Counted from the stretch's first letter, positions 1 through 9,012 are shown. The stretch is DNA of 64,000 bases from Psychrobacter sp. P11F6 (GCF_001435295.1 NZ_CM003594.1:930001-994000); one strand, 5' to 3'. Numbers and translations: made by a program. Notes: a model not told the origin generated them from the sequence alone.

Positions 1-405
1 CCCCGCTAGATTGAGCTGTTTGATAAAGCTATCATCGAAAGTTGTGAGCTTAAGCTTGGGCGCAAACTCACCATACGTTTCTTTAAATCTATTGTTTTCA
101 ATATCATTTGCGCCTTGATGACGATCGACGAAGAAAAATACGCCGCCCCAACTATGGGTAGATGCGTGCTCCAGAGTGATGGTCGTCAATTCTCCGTCTT
201 CTACCAGCTCATAGTCATTACCATACAGTACAGAAAGACTGGTATCGGTGAAAAGCACCTTTGCATGGCTGCTGCTCATCGTACCTAAGGCAACGATCGC
301 GGCTAAAGCGGTGGTTAATAAGCTACTAAAAAACAGTTTTTTCTGAATATTGGTTCTACATAATTGGCTAGCCAGTGGCAGGTTTGCAAATAAGTGATAA
401 CGCAC
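1..405 (-). CDS. Partial Tsx-like nucleoside-channel outer-membrane protein (5' part only)
   Basis: The N-terminal 135 codons are present and the rest runs off the left edge. The likely start is GTG at 405-403, because AAGGAAT lies just upstream on the minus strand. Residues 21-50 look like a signal peptide, with a hydrophobic stretch ending at SSSHA. The mature part (SLSVLYGNDYEL, TLEHASTHSWGGVFFFVDR, YGEFAPKLKL) reads like the beta-barrel proteins of the Tsx/OmpK nucleoside-channel group. The gene lies outside the island, on the far side of the duplicated tRNA end, so it is ordinary chromosome. The family call rests on recognising these motifs in a partial protein. Confidence 0.65.
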   Translation of the reverse strand, partial: MRYHLFANLPLASQLCRTNIQKKLFFSSLLTTALAAIVALGTMSSSHAKVLFTDTSLSVLYGNDYELVEDGELTTITLEHASTHSWGGVFFFVDRHQGANDIENNRFKETYGEFAPKLKLTTFDDSFIKQLNLAG

Positions 406-1008
406 AGTAATATTCCTTTATATAGAGTGGGTCATCCTAGCAGGTTGGATATATGACAAAAGCGCATTTTAACTTCCTGTCAAAACGGGTCAATGCTGCT
501 AAGGATAAATCGCGGTCAATTTTCGATAGCAATCTAAAATAATGAAGATAAATGCTATCAATATAAGTATTGTCAAAAGGATAAAAAATGCTCTGTTGGC
601 TATGTTATCCGCAATAATTCTTAACACTTTGAAACAGTTAAGCATGTTTTATAATGAGTGACAACCATAAGCTGGCTAAGAATAACGGTCTATCAAGCCT
701 TCTAAGTATTTGATATTACCTAAGTTTATGATTTTATTAAATTAACTGACTAAATGGTCAGCTTTATTATTTTTGTAAACAAGGAGATATGTCGAAGTAG
801 TTGGTAGGCTAAACCACTAGCAATAATTATTACGATTCAGAGTAGTGAAAAGCGCTGGTAGGGTATTTTGAAACAAATGATATGAGAGGAAAGTGAATAG
901 AGGTATGGCAGAATTAATAGACACAAAAAAACCTCAAGTAAACTAATACTTGAGGCGAAACTTGCTTAAAGTCGAAAGTCTAAATTCTTTTTAGCTTTTT
1001 ACTAAATA
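406..1008. other. Non-coding stretch between the Tsx-like gene and the tRNA-Asp remnant
   Basis: I see no gene here. The left part should hold the promoter of the minus-strand Tsx-like gene. The right end (920-1008) is the native downstream sequence of tRNA-Asp, including its terminator. Confidence 0.6.
925..955 (-). terminator. Rho-independent terminator of tRNA-Asp (left copy)
   Basis: There is a perfect 9-bp stem, CCTCAAGTA (932-940) with TACTTGAGG (947-955), and a 6-nt loop. It is followed on the minus strand by seven U (925-931). An identical structure lies at 49606-49636 behind the intact tRNA-Asp. The left copy now terminates only a tRNA fragment. Confidence 0.85.
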
Positions 1009-1055
1009 TGGCGCAGCGGACGGGACTCGAACCCGCGACCCCCGGCGTGACAGGC
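1009..1055 (-). pseudogene. attL: 3' fragment of tRNA-Asp (47 nt)
   Basis: This sequence is identical to the 3' 47 nt of the intact tRNA-Asp at 49679-49725: anticodon-stem 3' side, T arm, acceptor 3' strand and CCA. Identity stops at 1055/1056, after CAGGC. The 5' half of the tRNA is absent. A duplicated tRNA 3' end facing an intact gene some 48.7 kb away is the standard signature of site-specific integration by a tyrosine recombinase. Confidence 0.92.
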
Positions 1056-1175
1056 TAGACCCACCATATTTCATTAAATAACTTTAATCTATGTTAACCT
1101 ATAAACCCCTGCCTTATAAGGGCTGTATAGATTATTTCATTAAGACGTTTAGCGTATTTTAACATATATTAGTAA

Positions 1176-1254
1176 GTATAAAAAATACATTTTGGTCGCT
1201 GAGGATGTATAAAATTTATACTTTATTAGTCGTAAATAAGTATAGATTTTATAC
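1176..1254. repeat. Three regularly spaced GTATAAA-type palindromes inside the left island end
   Basis: The three sites are GTATAAAAAATAC (1176-1188), the perfect GTATAAAATTTATAC (1207-1221) and GTATAGATTTTATAC (1240-1254). Their centres are about 32-33 bp apart, close to three helical turns. They lie between attL and the stop codon of the helicase gene. Candidate roles are recombinase or accessory-protein binding; neither is shown. Confidence 0.55.
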
Positions 1255-1336
1255 TGAAATTACTTAGAATAAACTTCTTAATCATTCATGTTTGAGCCAG
1301 CTATTAAAACTATTACATTAAAATTTTATAATATAT

Positions 1337-4300
1337 TTAACAACCAATACTATGACTGCGCTCCTTAAGTAGCTTCTTGACTGATTCTATACGCGGTCTA
1401 ATGCTTTCACCTACCAGTAAAATAGAAGCTTCATAGCGGCTAAAATAACTGTCTTTATCTCTCACTGCTGACAACCAATTAAATGATCCTTCTACTAATA
1501 CCACCCCTTTGTCTGTTTCAAACATCATTGACTTTGAATGGATACCGTCAATCACTTTGACAGTTACACCAATATTTTTTAAAACTGATATAGCTTCTTT
1601 AGAATTTTTTTTGCGCGTCTTTGTGTTATCGATATCTAACCTAGCATCGCAATACACAATAACCATAACGCCTCTACTAACAGCGTTTTTCAGTTCTAGT
1701 TTTAGATTATCTGACAATGCGTTTTCTGATAAAAAAGGAGATACAATGATTAATTCATTAATTGTTCTTTTACAAGCTTCAATAAGTATTTCATCGTGAC
1801 GATCAAGCTGATTAATGTGCTCTTTAATAAGATTAGCATAAACTTTAGAGGGCTTCTTTTCCCCAACGAGGTCATAGACAAAACTATTATCAATTTGTGC
1901 ATTAAGGTTGTTTAATAGCCATTTCCCTAAGTTACCTAAAGGGGTTCGTGGTGAGATGGCAAGTGTTTCCATATTCCCAAATAATACGAAATGGTCTCTT
2001 GCGCGAGAGACTGTCACATTGAGCAAATTATATTGGCTATTTATAAAGCTCACACTGTCTTTTGGGCTGGCTACTAAAGAAAACAGTACAAGCGGTCTTT
2101 CAGCACCTTGAAGCGCATGCGCTGTACCTACCGTTATTTTCTTAAAAGCTGGTTTATACTGGCTTAATGCTTCTTTTATTTCTAAAGTCTGTGGTTTAAA
2201 AGGCGTTACTATAGCTACTACGTCATGGATATTTCTACCATACTCTTTTTCTAGAACCTCGCTGTTACTATCAATCCAAGCAGCTATCGCTAATGCTTCT
2301 AAAGCATTAATGCGACTTTTACCACGTCGCTCACTGGGATAATCAATATGAACATAGCCTTTATTGCCTAAAACGAAATCTAGGTTAATATTGCACTTAT
2401 TTCCACGCATAGGTTCAAGCTGACCGTAATAAATATTGTCATTACAATAAGATATTATTTGATCTAGACAACGCCTATGCTCAGTCAACAGCAGACCGTT
2501 GGTTAAATATTTGGTATCAGTATTATTTGAAGGATTATCTTCGTAAAGATTGGCGTGTTGAGCCATCTGCATGAGTGAACCGCAACCACCAAGTTTACCT
2601 TGGGACTTATGTATATCAAGCTGCTTCTCACTTATATTTTCAAGGTCGTTACACACGTATAGACCGTAGTTCACGGTATCCATAGACTGGCTGACAGAGT
2701 ATATAGGCTCTATTTGCTTGGTATCACCAACTACTAATGCGTTTTTAGCTAAAGCAAACGTAGGTAACGCGATATCAGGCGCTACCTGACCCGATTCATC
2801 AACTATTAAATAATCATACAGTTCATCATAAGGGCGCTCTTCCTTACCGCTATAATATCGACTGTATTTGGGTGCAGAGTAAAACGTGGAAATAAATATC
2901 GGCGTGAGACAGGCATAACGTTGTAGTTTTTCTTTATATGTTTTATGACCATATTCTGGACTGGATTTATCTGTAATTTTCGCAAGCTTTGATACATAAT
3001 CAGCTTCTCGATAATGCAGTGCTAGCCAAAATGCCTCATAACGATAGGAGATGTCCAATTTAATATTGATATCCTCTTGAACATCCAAGTTTCTATATTC
3101 TTCGCCAGTCTTATCGTAAAGCACATTCATTTTAGATTGATAAGTACAATTCCAGTCCTTGGTCAAACTCTGCCAATCTTGCTCAAGCTTCTCGATGCTC
3201 TTTTTGAGATTAGTTTTTAATGTTAAATTATCCCTTTGCACCCTCAGCTTCTCATAATTTTTGATCAGTAAATTATCTATATTTTCTATAATATGATAGT
3301 GATTACTCCAGTCGCTGACTTCCAACATTGATACATCTATTTTAGAGACGATAAGCTTAAACTGACTTGCACGCCTTTGCTTCAAAAATGGCAAAAAACG
3401 AAATAGTTTGGCGAGAAAAGGTTGAGAGTCGTAAGCTTTATATAAGTCTTCTTTACTTTGCTCCCACTTCTTTATGTTACTAGCCAGTTTACTATAATGT
3501 TGTTCCAATTGAATGATTGTACCTTGTAGTGCGGTTAAGTTCTGAAAACCTAAATCAATCAGTGTTTGTTCAATTTTGCTAAAATTTGAGGCAGTATCTA
3601 GAGCTGAAATAATCAGTTGTTGACGTTTGATAATTTCAGACTTTAGTAACGCCTTCGCATGAACAACTGAGCGAATACTTATACCCAAATAATCTTGTGC
3701 GTTACTGATAAATGATGCTTCAAGCTCATCTGCGGAACGAGCTTCATAGTCTCCAAAGAAGCCTACAGTTTTGTTTTTTTTATTTAAAGCATACATTAAA
3801 TAATCTTTAGATTTCTTAGAAGACATGTATAAACCAAGTGATGGTATGTCTGGTAACCAACGATTAGTGAGAGGATCATCATCGTCAGGAAGTGTAAATC
3901 CTGATAATATGTTAGTAATAGCTTGGTTGTTGGTGGAGCTTGCCATGATTAATGGTGGCGGTTTGTCATCTAAAACATACTGTACGGTTAGGTTGGCAAC
4001 GATAGACTGTAAAAGAGTTGTTTTTCCTGTGCCAGGTGGACCATTAACAGCGATTACTTCACCATCAGCATGAGTATTGAAAGCAGACATACTAACCCTT
4101 TGTGATTTTGACAATGGGAATTGTCCACTGAACTGTCCGATATGGCTTTCATCATTCAATACTTTTTGTGGTTTAGGATATAGCCGTTTAGCTATCGGCT
4201 TATCGTTAATAATATTTGATAATAGGCTCAAGGTATCAGTAGTGTTATCTTCTTTGAGCAAATACTTATATAGCTTAAAAACATTAGCAGCCATGCCACG

Positions 4301-4861
4301 TCTTGGAGCAACTTCTATATATAGATGGCATTTCTCAAAATTGTTAAATGCATTAAAATTTTTGCCTGTAATCTTGTGGAATAGTGCTTCGCACTCTCTC
4401 CAGTGACTTTCAATAGATTGACCATTAAATTTAAATGAGGCTAGAGCATTATCAACTGTCTCTATATCCGACAAGGCGGTATAGTTTTTTGGATTTGGAG
4501 ACAAGTAATCACGAACAAAAAATGGCTTTGAATTTGGCTTGTTGTCAGAATCTACAAACAGCCTTCCGTTTCTATCTAGTTTAACAATGATCCAGAATAG
4601 TTCCACGGAGTCATCTTCAGTATATTGGTCTTCCATGACCATCTGTGACTGTGCGGGGCAAAGTGCTATTTCTATACTGGTATCTTCCTTTCTAGCCTGC
4701 GCTTGGCGCCATAGCTTATCAACGAGGAGCTTATCTAGCTCTTTAATACAGTGAAAACTATCTTGTATGAGCGGGTCATTAATGACCTCAATAGGCTTGA
4801 TTTCAGCATATTTTAAAGTTTTATACCAGTATGTCAGCCAACGACGATTGAGTGAGTTCAT
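1337..4861 (-). CDS. Superfamily 1 helicase with C-terminal PLD-type nuclease domain
   Basis: This 1174-residue cytosolic protein appears to couple ATP-driven nucleic-acid unwinding to a phospholipase-D-fold nuclease. Walker A (GPPGTGKTT) lies near residue 275 and Walker B (DYLIVDESGQ) near 688. Later SF1 motifs are GDTKQIEP, LTEHRRC, GTAHALQGAE and NVTVSRARDHF. A long insert of about 350 residues, partly coiled-coil-like, separates Walker A from Walker B. After residue 1040 comes a PLD-like region with one HxK motif (HSKSMMFE) followed by EGSFNW; a single HxK suggests a dimeric active site. Helicase-PLD fusions of this type often occur in defence islands. The gene is the first in the island, directly inside attL, and stands alone. 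An anti-phage role is inference. Confidence 0.75.
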   Translation of the reverse strand: MNSLNRRWLTYWYKTLKYAEIKPIEVINDPLIQDSFHCIKELDKLLVDKLWRQAQARKEDTSIEIALCPAQSQMVMEDQYTEDDSVELFWIIVKLDRNGRLFVDSDNKPNSKPFFVRDYLSPNPKNYTALSDIETVDNALASFKFNGQSIESHWRECEALFHKITGKNFNAFNNFEKCHLYIEVAPRRGMAANVFKLYKYLLKEDNTTDTLSLLSNIINDKPIAKRLYPKPQKVLNDESHIGQFSGQFPLSKSQRVSMSAFNTHADGEVIAVNGPPGTGKTTLLQSIVANLTVQYVLDDKPPPLIMASSTNNQAITNILSGFTLPDDDDPLTNRWLPDIPSLGLYMSSKKSKDYLMYALNKKNKTVGFFGDYEARSADELEASFISNAQDYLGISIRSVVHAKALLKSEIIKRQQLIISALDTASNFSKIEQTLIDLGFQNLTALQGTIIQLEQHYSKLASNIKKWEQSKEDLYKAYDSQPFLAKLFRFLPFLKQRRASQFKLIVSKIDVSMLEVSDWSNHYHIIENIDNLLIKNYEKLRVQRDNLTLKTNLKKSIEKLEQDWQSLTKDWNCTYQSKMNVLYDKTGEEYRNLDVQEDINIKLDISYRYEAFWLALHYREADYVSKLAKITDKSSPEYGHKTYKEKLQRYACLTPIFISTFYSAPKYSRYYSGKEERPYDELYDYLIVDESGQVAPDIALPTFALAKNALVVGDTKQIEPIYSVSQSMDTVNYGLYVCNDLENISEKQLDIHKSQGKLGGCGSLMQMAQHANLYEDNPSNNTDTKYLTNGLLLTEHRRCLDQIISYCNDNIYYGQLEPMRGNKCNINLDFVLGNKGYVHIDYPSERRGKSRINALEALAIAAWIDSNSEVLEKEYGRNIHDVVAIVTPFKPQTLEIKEALSQYKPAFKKITVGTAHALQGAERPLVLFSLVASPKDSVSFINSQYNLLNVTVSRARDHFVLFGNMETLAISPRTPLGNLGKWLLNNLNAQIDNSFVYDLVGEKKPSKVYANLIKEHINQLDRHDEILIEACKRTINELIIVSPFLSENALSDNLKLELKNAVSRGVMVIVYCDARLDIDNTKTRKKNSKEAISVLKNIGVTVKVIDGIHSKSMMFETDKGVVLVEGSFNWLSAVRDKDSYFSRYEASILLVGESIRPRIESVKKLLKERSHSIGC

Positions 4862-5008
4862 ATATTTCAGGAGCTCTAAGTTTTAAAAGGTTCAATAAGT
4901 AGTATTATACTTATTATATAAACATGTGCTCACAAAAATAGAAAAGCACAAAGAGTATTCACCCTTTGCGCCCAAACATTTATAGAACTTTGACTTTATA
5001 GCTTCAAT

Positions 5009-5710
5009 CTACAACCCTAAATAACACATCACCGAACGATTCTTAGCGTTAAAATTTCCGCCTCGAAGCTCATCTACATCATCTCTTGTCGTCTTAAAAA
5101 TAGGTTGCAGCTTTAAAAAGTTATCATTTTTGAAATATAGTGCATTGTAGACATAATCACTTTCTGGTTGATAAAACAACTCCAAACGTGACAAGCCATA
5201 CCCACGGTAGGTTGCATTGTTAAAATCTACGTAATAATGGACACCTTCATCATCTTCTACCACAGAGATATTTTTAATGGCCTCTCTATAATTAGCAGGA
5301 AGTTTCGATCGATAATCAGGTTTGACATAAGCGGTATAACTACCGTTAGGCTTATACTGCTTTGCCATGAAACTCTCTTGAAAAGCATTAAATCTTTTCT
5401 GAACCTGATTCTCTTTAGTGCCTTCAGTATAAGACGCTTGATCAAAACCACAGCTGTTTTCAAACCATCCGACCAATCCAACCAAGTCTGTTTTTGATGA
5501 GACCGTGGTCTGTGCCGAAACAACGGTTTTGTTAGTTGGTTGCGCAACGCTTTGTTTAGTTGGGTTTGAGGTAGTCATACTTTGCAAGTCATTCATGACT
5601 GCACTCATTTCGCTACAGCCTGTCAACAGAGCGCCTGCAGTAAATACCACCGCCAGTGTGACTGCATGCCCAGATGTCTTTAAAATCGTCTTCATACTTA
5701 TCCTTATCAA
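5009..5710 (-). CDS. Putative outer-membrane lipoprotein of unknown function
   Basis: The 233-residue protein has a lipoprotein signal: a basic start, a hydrophobic core, then lipobox LLTGC with the lipidated Cys near residue 32. Met6 is an equally good start. A low-complexity Ser/Thr/Gln-rich linker (about 45-70) precedes a soluble domain with two Cys (CGFDQ near 88 and CYLGL at the end) that may pair. I do not recognise the fold. It is the last of three tandem minus-strand envelope genes (7139 to 5009) with short gaps, so they may be co-transcribed and work together. Confidence 0.6.
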   Translation of the reverse strand: MIRISMKTILKTSGHAVTLAVVFTAGALLTGCSEMSAVMNDLQSMTTSNPTKQSVAQPTNKTVVSAQTTVSSKTDLVGLVGWFENSCGFDQASYTEGTKENQVQKRFNAFQESFMAKQYKPNGSYTAYVKPDYRSKLPANYREAIKNISVVEDDEGVHYYVDFNNATYRGYGLSRLELFYQPESDYVYNALYFKNDNFLKLQPIFKTTRDDVDELRGGNFNAKNRSVMCYLGL

Positions 5711-5770
5711 CCTCTTCGTTACTTATGCAAATAAAACATTGCCATCGTTAAGCACGCTCGTTTTGACGAA

Positions 5771-6439
5771 CTACTTGAGACCGACAGTGTAGCCCCATGG
5801 TTGTTGTTTAAGATCATAAGTTTTAATCGCTTCAAGTTTGAAGTCTTTGCGATTATAACTACTTGGGCTATTACCTAATTTGTCTCCTAACTTATCCATG
5901 GTTGGATAGTAGTCATCTTGCCTAAAGTTACCAAACAGCTTTTTGGCCATAAAGCTAAGATAGTCACGGTTATAACCTGATATTTCAAACTCGGTATAGT
6001 ACTTATCTTGAGGTCTATTAATCACCAAGCTGTCAGATAACTCAATGCGAGAGGGACAATTAAAGCAGCCTGGAATGAATGTAATATCATTAATCTTTGT
6101 TTGGTTAAGAATGTCGACCGTTTTAGTACTCTTAGAGTTAAAGCTAACACCACTTGATGTCGCTTTATAATTGCATTTTTCGTTGTTAGGTAAGATTCGA
6201 ATACGCGTTATGATGTTTCGGCTGTTTGTATCAACGTCGATACTACAGTCGTATGCTTCACTATTACTATAACTACCACCTTCTTGTTTTTTGAGCCCGA
6301 GCTTATACTGACTGTTTACTGTCTTGACGTCTTTGCCTAAAGAGTTTGGTGATAAGAAGCCATTGTAATCAGCTGCCATAGCAGTAGTACTGACAGTTAA
6401 ACCAAGCATAATGCTAAGACAAAGAGTTTGCTTATTCAT
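5771..6439 (-). CDS. Secreted/periplasmic protein of unknown function
   Basis: The 222-residue protein has a clear Sec signal peptide (MNKQTLCLSIMLGL...TTAMA, cleavage near residue 22). The mature part has four Cys (YDCSID, EKCNYK, and PGCFNCPS), which fits a disulfide-bonded periplasmic domain. No family was recognised. It sits about 60 bp upstream of the lipoprotein gene and downstream of a two-TM protein, all on the same strand. The trio could be a small envelope system, for example a surface-exclusion, toxin or immunity function, but the sequence does not decide. Confidence 0.6.
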   Translation of the reverse strand: MNKQTLCLSIMLGLTVSTTAMAADYNGFLSPNSLGKDVKTVNSQYKLGLKKQEGGSYSNSEAYDCSIDVDTNSRNIITRIRILPNNEKCNYKATSSGVSFNSKSTKTVDILNQTKINDITFIPGCFNCPSRIELSDSLVINRPQDKYYTEFEISGYNRDYLSFMAKKLFGNFRQDDYYPTMDKLGDKLGNSPSSYNRKDFKLEAIKTYDLKQQPWGYTVGLK

Positions 6440-6503
6440 AATACATATCCTTTTATAATTTAATATTCAATCGATTTTAGTCTGCTTTTATATTATAACG
6501 TTA

Positions 6504-7139
6504 TTAATTTAACAAGGCATCCAATCTAGCCACCCACTGGTCCGCATCGACACTATCTGCTGTAAAAAAATCATATCTCGGCTGGTCAGGGTTTCTAATA
6601 TAAACACTCATATAATGCTTACTGATTGAATTTTGAGTCACTCCATACTCATTCTGAGTTTCTACTCCTTGCGAATATGCCTGCCAACGCTGAACATCAG
6701 CAAAATTACAGATGGTCACTTGAGGTCTTACCTTAGGATCAAGAGTAAAGGCGATACGCTTAGCTTGCGCATCTACCAAAATACCGACCGATTCATAGTT
6801 CACATGGAAATTATGGTCTTGTACTAAGTGCTTCTTAAAGTAGTCATGGTTTTGCTGGTAGTAAGGCGGAACTTTGCTGTAATTCTTAAGTGTCGTAAAG
6901 ATTTTAAAATACGAGGTGAATATAGAGTATGCGACGGCCAGCATGATAAACATGAAATAAAAACCTATCAATGAAAAAAAACTTCCTCCTGCCATTAAGA
7001 ATAGCGCTGATAGACCAACCACCCCTATCCAAAATTTCTTAACGGTAAGAAGCTGTCTTAGCTTGCTAGGCTTACCTAATTTAAATTCAGGCGCGTTATT
7101 GTCAGGGGCAAATACAGTTTGAATGGCCATACTTATCAT
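6504..7139 (-). CDS. Two-TM membrane protein with C-terminal soluble domain, unknown function
   Basis: This 211-residue inner-membrane protein has a basic N-terminus, then two adjacent hydrophobic segments (about residues 33-52 and 54-73). A cytosolic domain of about 135 residues follows. The soluble part alternates short strands and ends in a helix (ADQWVARLDALLN), a pattern that would fit a PH-like fold; that is only a guess from appearance. The start is ATG at 7139. It is the first gene of the three-gene envelope set and is divergent from the XRE regulator at 7291, so the intergenic repeats at 7220-7269 may control both. Confidence 0.55.
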   Translation of the reverse strand: MISMAIQTVFAPDNNAPEFKLGKPSKLRQLLTVKKFWIGVVGLSALFLMAGGSFFSLIGFYFMFIMLAVAYSIFTSYFKIFTTLKNYSKVPPYYQQNHDYFKKHLVQDHNFHVNYESVGILVDAQAKRIAFTLDPKVRPQVTICNFADVQRWQAYSQGVETQNEYGVTQNSISKHYMSVYIRNPDQPRYDFFTADSVDADQWVARLDALLN

Positions 7140-7219
7140 TCTCTAATCGATTAAAAGTCAAGTTAATATCTCTTGCCATCTATACAACAAAAATCAGATT
7201 TATAGAGATAAATAGCAAT

Positions 7220-7269
7220 ACTACGTTATTCGTAGTAAAAATCAAGAGGAAATAGACGAAATTCGTAGT
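7220..7269. promoter_or_regulatory. Candidate XRE operator: CGTAGT half-sites
   Basis: An inverted repeat ACTACG (7220-7225), TTATT, CGTAGT (7231-7236) is followed by another CGTAGT (7264-7269) in the same orientation as the second arm. It lies in the divergent gap between the membrane gene (start 7139) and the XRE gene (start 7291), the usual place for an autoregulator's operator. No binding data are available. Confidence 0.45.
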
Positions 7270-7290
7270 TTGTTTACTTTGAGATGATCT

Positions 7291-7542
7291 ATGAATTTGC
7301 AGACTGTATTTACTAAAAGATTTAAGCAGGCCCGAAAGGCAAAAGGGCTTACGCAAGAACAGCTGGGTCTTGCTATTGGATTAGATGAGTTTGTCGCTAG
7401 TACTCGTATCAATCGTTATGAGAGAGGCATTCACCAGCCAGATTTTCAAATATTAACCGCAATAGCCAATACGCTAAATGTACCGCCTGCTTATTTCTTT
7501 GCTGATGATGAGTTGGCTATCCAGATACTTAAATGGCAATAA
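7291..7542 (+). CDS. Small XRE-family HTH transcriptional regulator
   Basis: The 83-residue protein is almost entirely one helix-turn-helix domain. FKQARKAKGLTQEQLGLAIG and the recognition segment STRINRYERGIHQPDFQILTAIANTLNV match the Cro/CI pattern, with the SxxxRYERG turn typical of XRE proteins. It ends shortly after the domain (AYFFADDELAIQILKWQ), so it has no separate dimerisation or peptidase domain. It is probably a local repressor of itself and the divergent envelope genes through the CGTAGT sites upstream. Confidence 0.75.
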   Translation: MNLQTVFTKRFKQARKAKGLTQEQLGLAIGLDEFVASTRINRYERGIHQPDFQILTAIANTLNVPPAYFFADDELAIQILKWQ

Positions 7543-7735
7543 GTGATCCTACTTATAGAGTATAGTCAACGTCCAAAAAAACTATTACACGATGCTCTAT
7601 ATTTCTCCGATTTGCGTGTTGGAAATATGAAGCATGTACCGACTTTTAATGTAACGTTTATACGCTATTCATCTAACGCCAAAACGTTGTTATTTTTTAT
7701 CGTAATTAAGTGTCATTGAAGCAGAGATAGGCCTG

Positions 7736-8314
7736 ATGTTTGATACGATAGGAAAAAGACTTAAGAGAGGGCGACAATATGCTGGTATAAAACAAGTCGA
7801 GCTAGCTCATAATATTGCTGCTAAGCAAGGAACAGTTTCAGATTTAGAAAATGGATGTGACGATAGCTCTAATAAATTATTTCGAATAGCAATTTGTAGA
7901 GGTGTAAATGTGGAGTAGCTTTCGACTGGTTTAAAAGAAGTGGTAGGTACAAGCACCGAAGAATCCACCTTAACGCCTTGTATGATACTTGTATAGAGCT
8001 ATGATGAAGCGTTGAATTTTTTTCTTAAAAAGGTCAATGTTACCGTAGCATTTGATTTTGAGTCTGTCTATGGCCAACAAGATTGTCATACAAACTTATG
8101 TTAGATTAGAGTGATCGATAATAGTGTGTCACCTGTTTTTAACATTCAAGATTTAGCATTTATAAATACGAAGTTACTACATCAACTTGGTTATTATGTT
8201 CTCGCCTTTGAGAATAAATTTAAGTCCGTGGTATGCAGAAAATGGTGACCTAAAGATATTGATACAGCTACAGATAAGCCATACGCCCAGCTTATAACTG
8301 TTCATCCTAACTAA
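7736..8314 (+). pseudogene. Decayed phage-type S24 (LexA/CI-like) repressor
   Basis: The open part (7736-7915) encodes an XRE HTH domain (GKRLKRGRQYAGIKQVELAHNI, GTVSDLENG). The frame then has TAG at 7916, TAG at 7994, TAG at 8102 and TGA at 8246 before the final TAA at 8312. Read through, the same frame gives the hinge VE*LSTG (where VEWLSTG is usual), then DNSVSPVFNIQDLAFINTK at 8117 onward, a recognisable S24 peptidase nucleophile block (D-S-M-x-P...GDLVFIDT). Next comes YYVLAFENKFKSVVCRK and a closing DKPYAQLITVHPN. The frame is kept across 192 codons, so decay was by point nonsense changes and not by indels. A prophage or ICE repressor remnant is the best explanation. Confidence 0.7.
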
Positions 8315-8406
8315 TTATTGACAGCCAATATAATAATATTAACATATTGAGCGCAGCGCTCGAACATAGAATCAAACTGAGATAAGTAGAATAAACTTAA
8401 AAATAA

Positions 8407-9012
8407 TCAGCTTTTAAAGCGTGATTGTTTAATTAAAGTGTCTCTTGGTCTATCGATAAGTAGCGCGAAATCCTTCAATAAAATACTATTACTCTCAAAT
8501 ACATCATTCCATATATCTGTTTCAAAACTAGCTTGCTTCGTCAAAAGACCAAGTTCTTTATACATGGCTCCTGGTTTTGATAACGACAGTATTGATACTG
8601 TACGAATAAAATCCATATAAATAAAGTCTATAATGTCTTGCTTGAACTCCTTATCTCTTTTTTTACTGATTCTCTTGAATTGTTCATCTGTTTTGTTTTT
8701 TCTATCTAAGCTTGTCGATGATACATAGCTAGAAATAATACTATTTTCATTTACGATATCCTTGATGTCGAAAATTGGAGAAAAACAACCTCCAATGATT
8801 TCATAGCTATTAGTCTCTCTTGGTATCATAGATATAATATGCAATGGTATATTATTCCTATTACCAAAATAATTATTAATATCTTTAAGATACTCTTCCT
8901 TATTGCTTGCGATATATGCATTCATTAATATTTCATAAAGTTTTTTAGCAAGCGGATGAAATCTTATTTTTGATTTACTGTTTAACTTTATAGTTTTAGC
9001 CGATATTTTCAT
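8407..9012 (-). CDS. Third protein of the recombinase module (possibly GmtX-like), unknown domain
   Basis: The 201-residue protein is basic and rich in Lys, Ile and Ser, with no transmembrane segment or motif I recognise. Its start (9012) overlaps the end of the 1027-residue recombinase gene (stop at 8996-8998) by 17 nt, so the two are translationally linked. Its place as the small last gene after two large tyrosine recombinases is like gmtX in gamma-mobile-trio elements, or TnpC in Tn554-type transposons. The assignment rests on gene order only. Confidence 0.5.
   Translation of the reverse strand: MKISAKTIKLNSKSKIRFHPLAKKLYEILMNAYIASNKEEYLKDINNYFGNRNNIPLHIISMIPRETNSYEIIGGCFSPIFDIKDIVNENSIISSYVSSTSLDRKNKTDEQFKRISKKRDKEFKQDIIDFIYMDFIRTVSILSLSKPGAMYKELGLLTKQASFETDIWNDVFESNSILLKDFALLIDRPRDTLIKQSRFKS

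Noticed and set aside
8349..8361. GAGCGCAGCGCTC palindrome followed by GAAC, a little like the tRNA-Asp 3' end
   Set aside because: The match to the tRNA is short and needs a gap; a 13-bp palindrome explains it as well. Not enough to call an inner attachment site.
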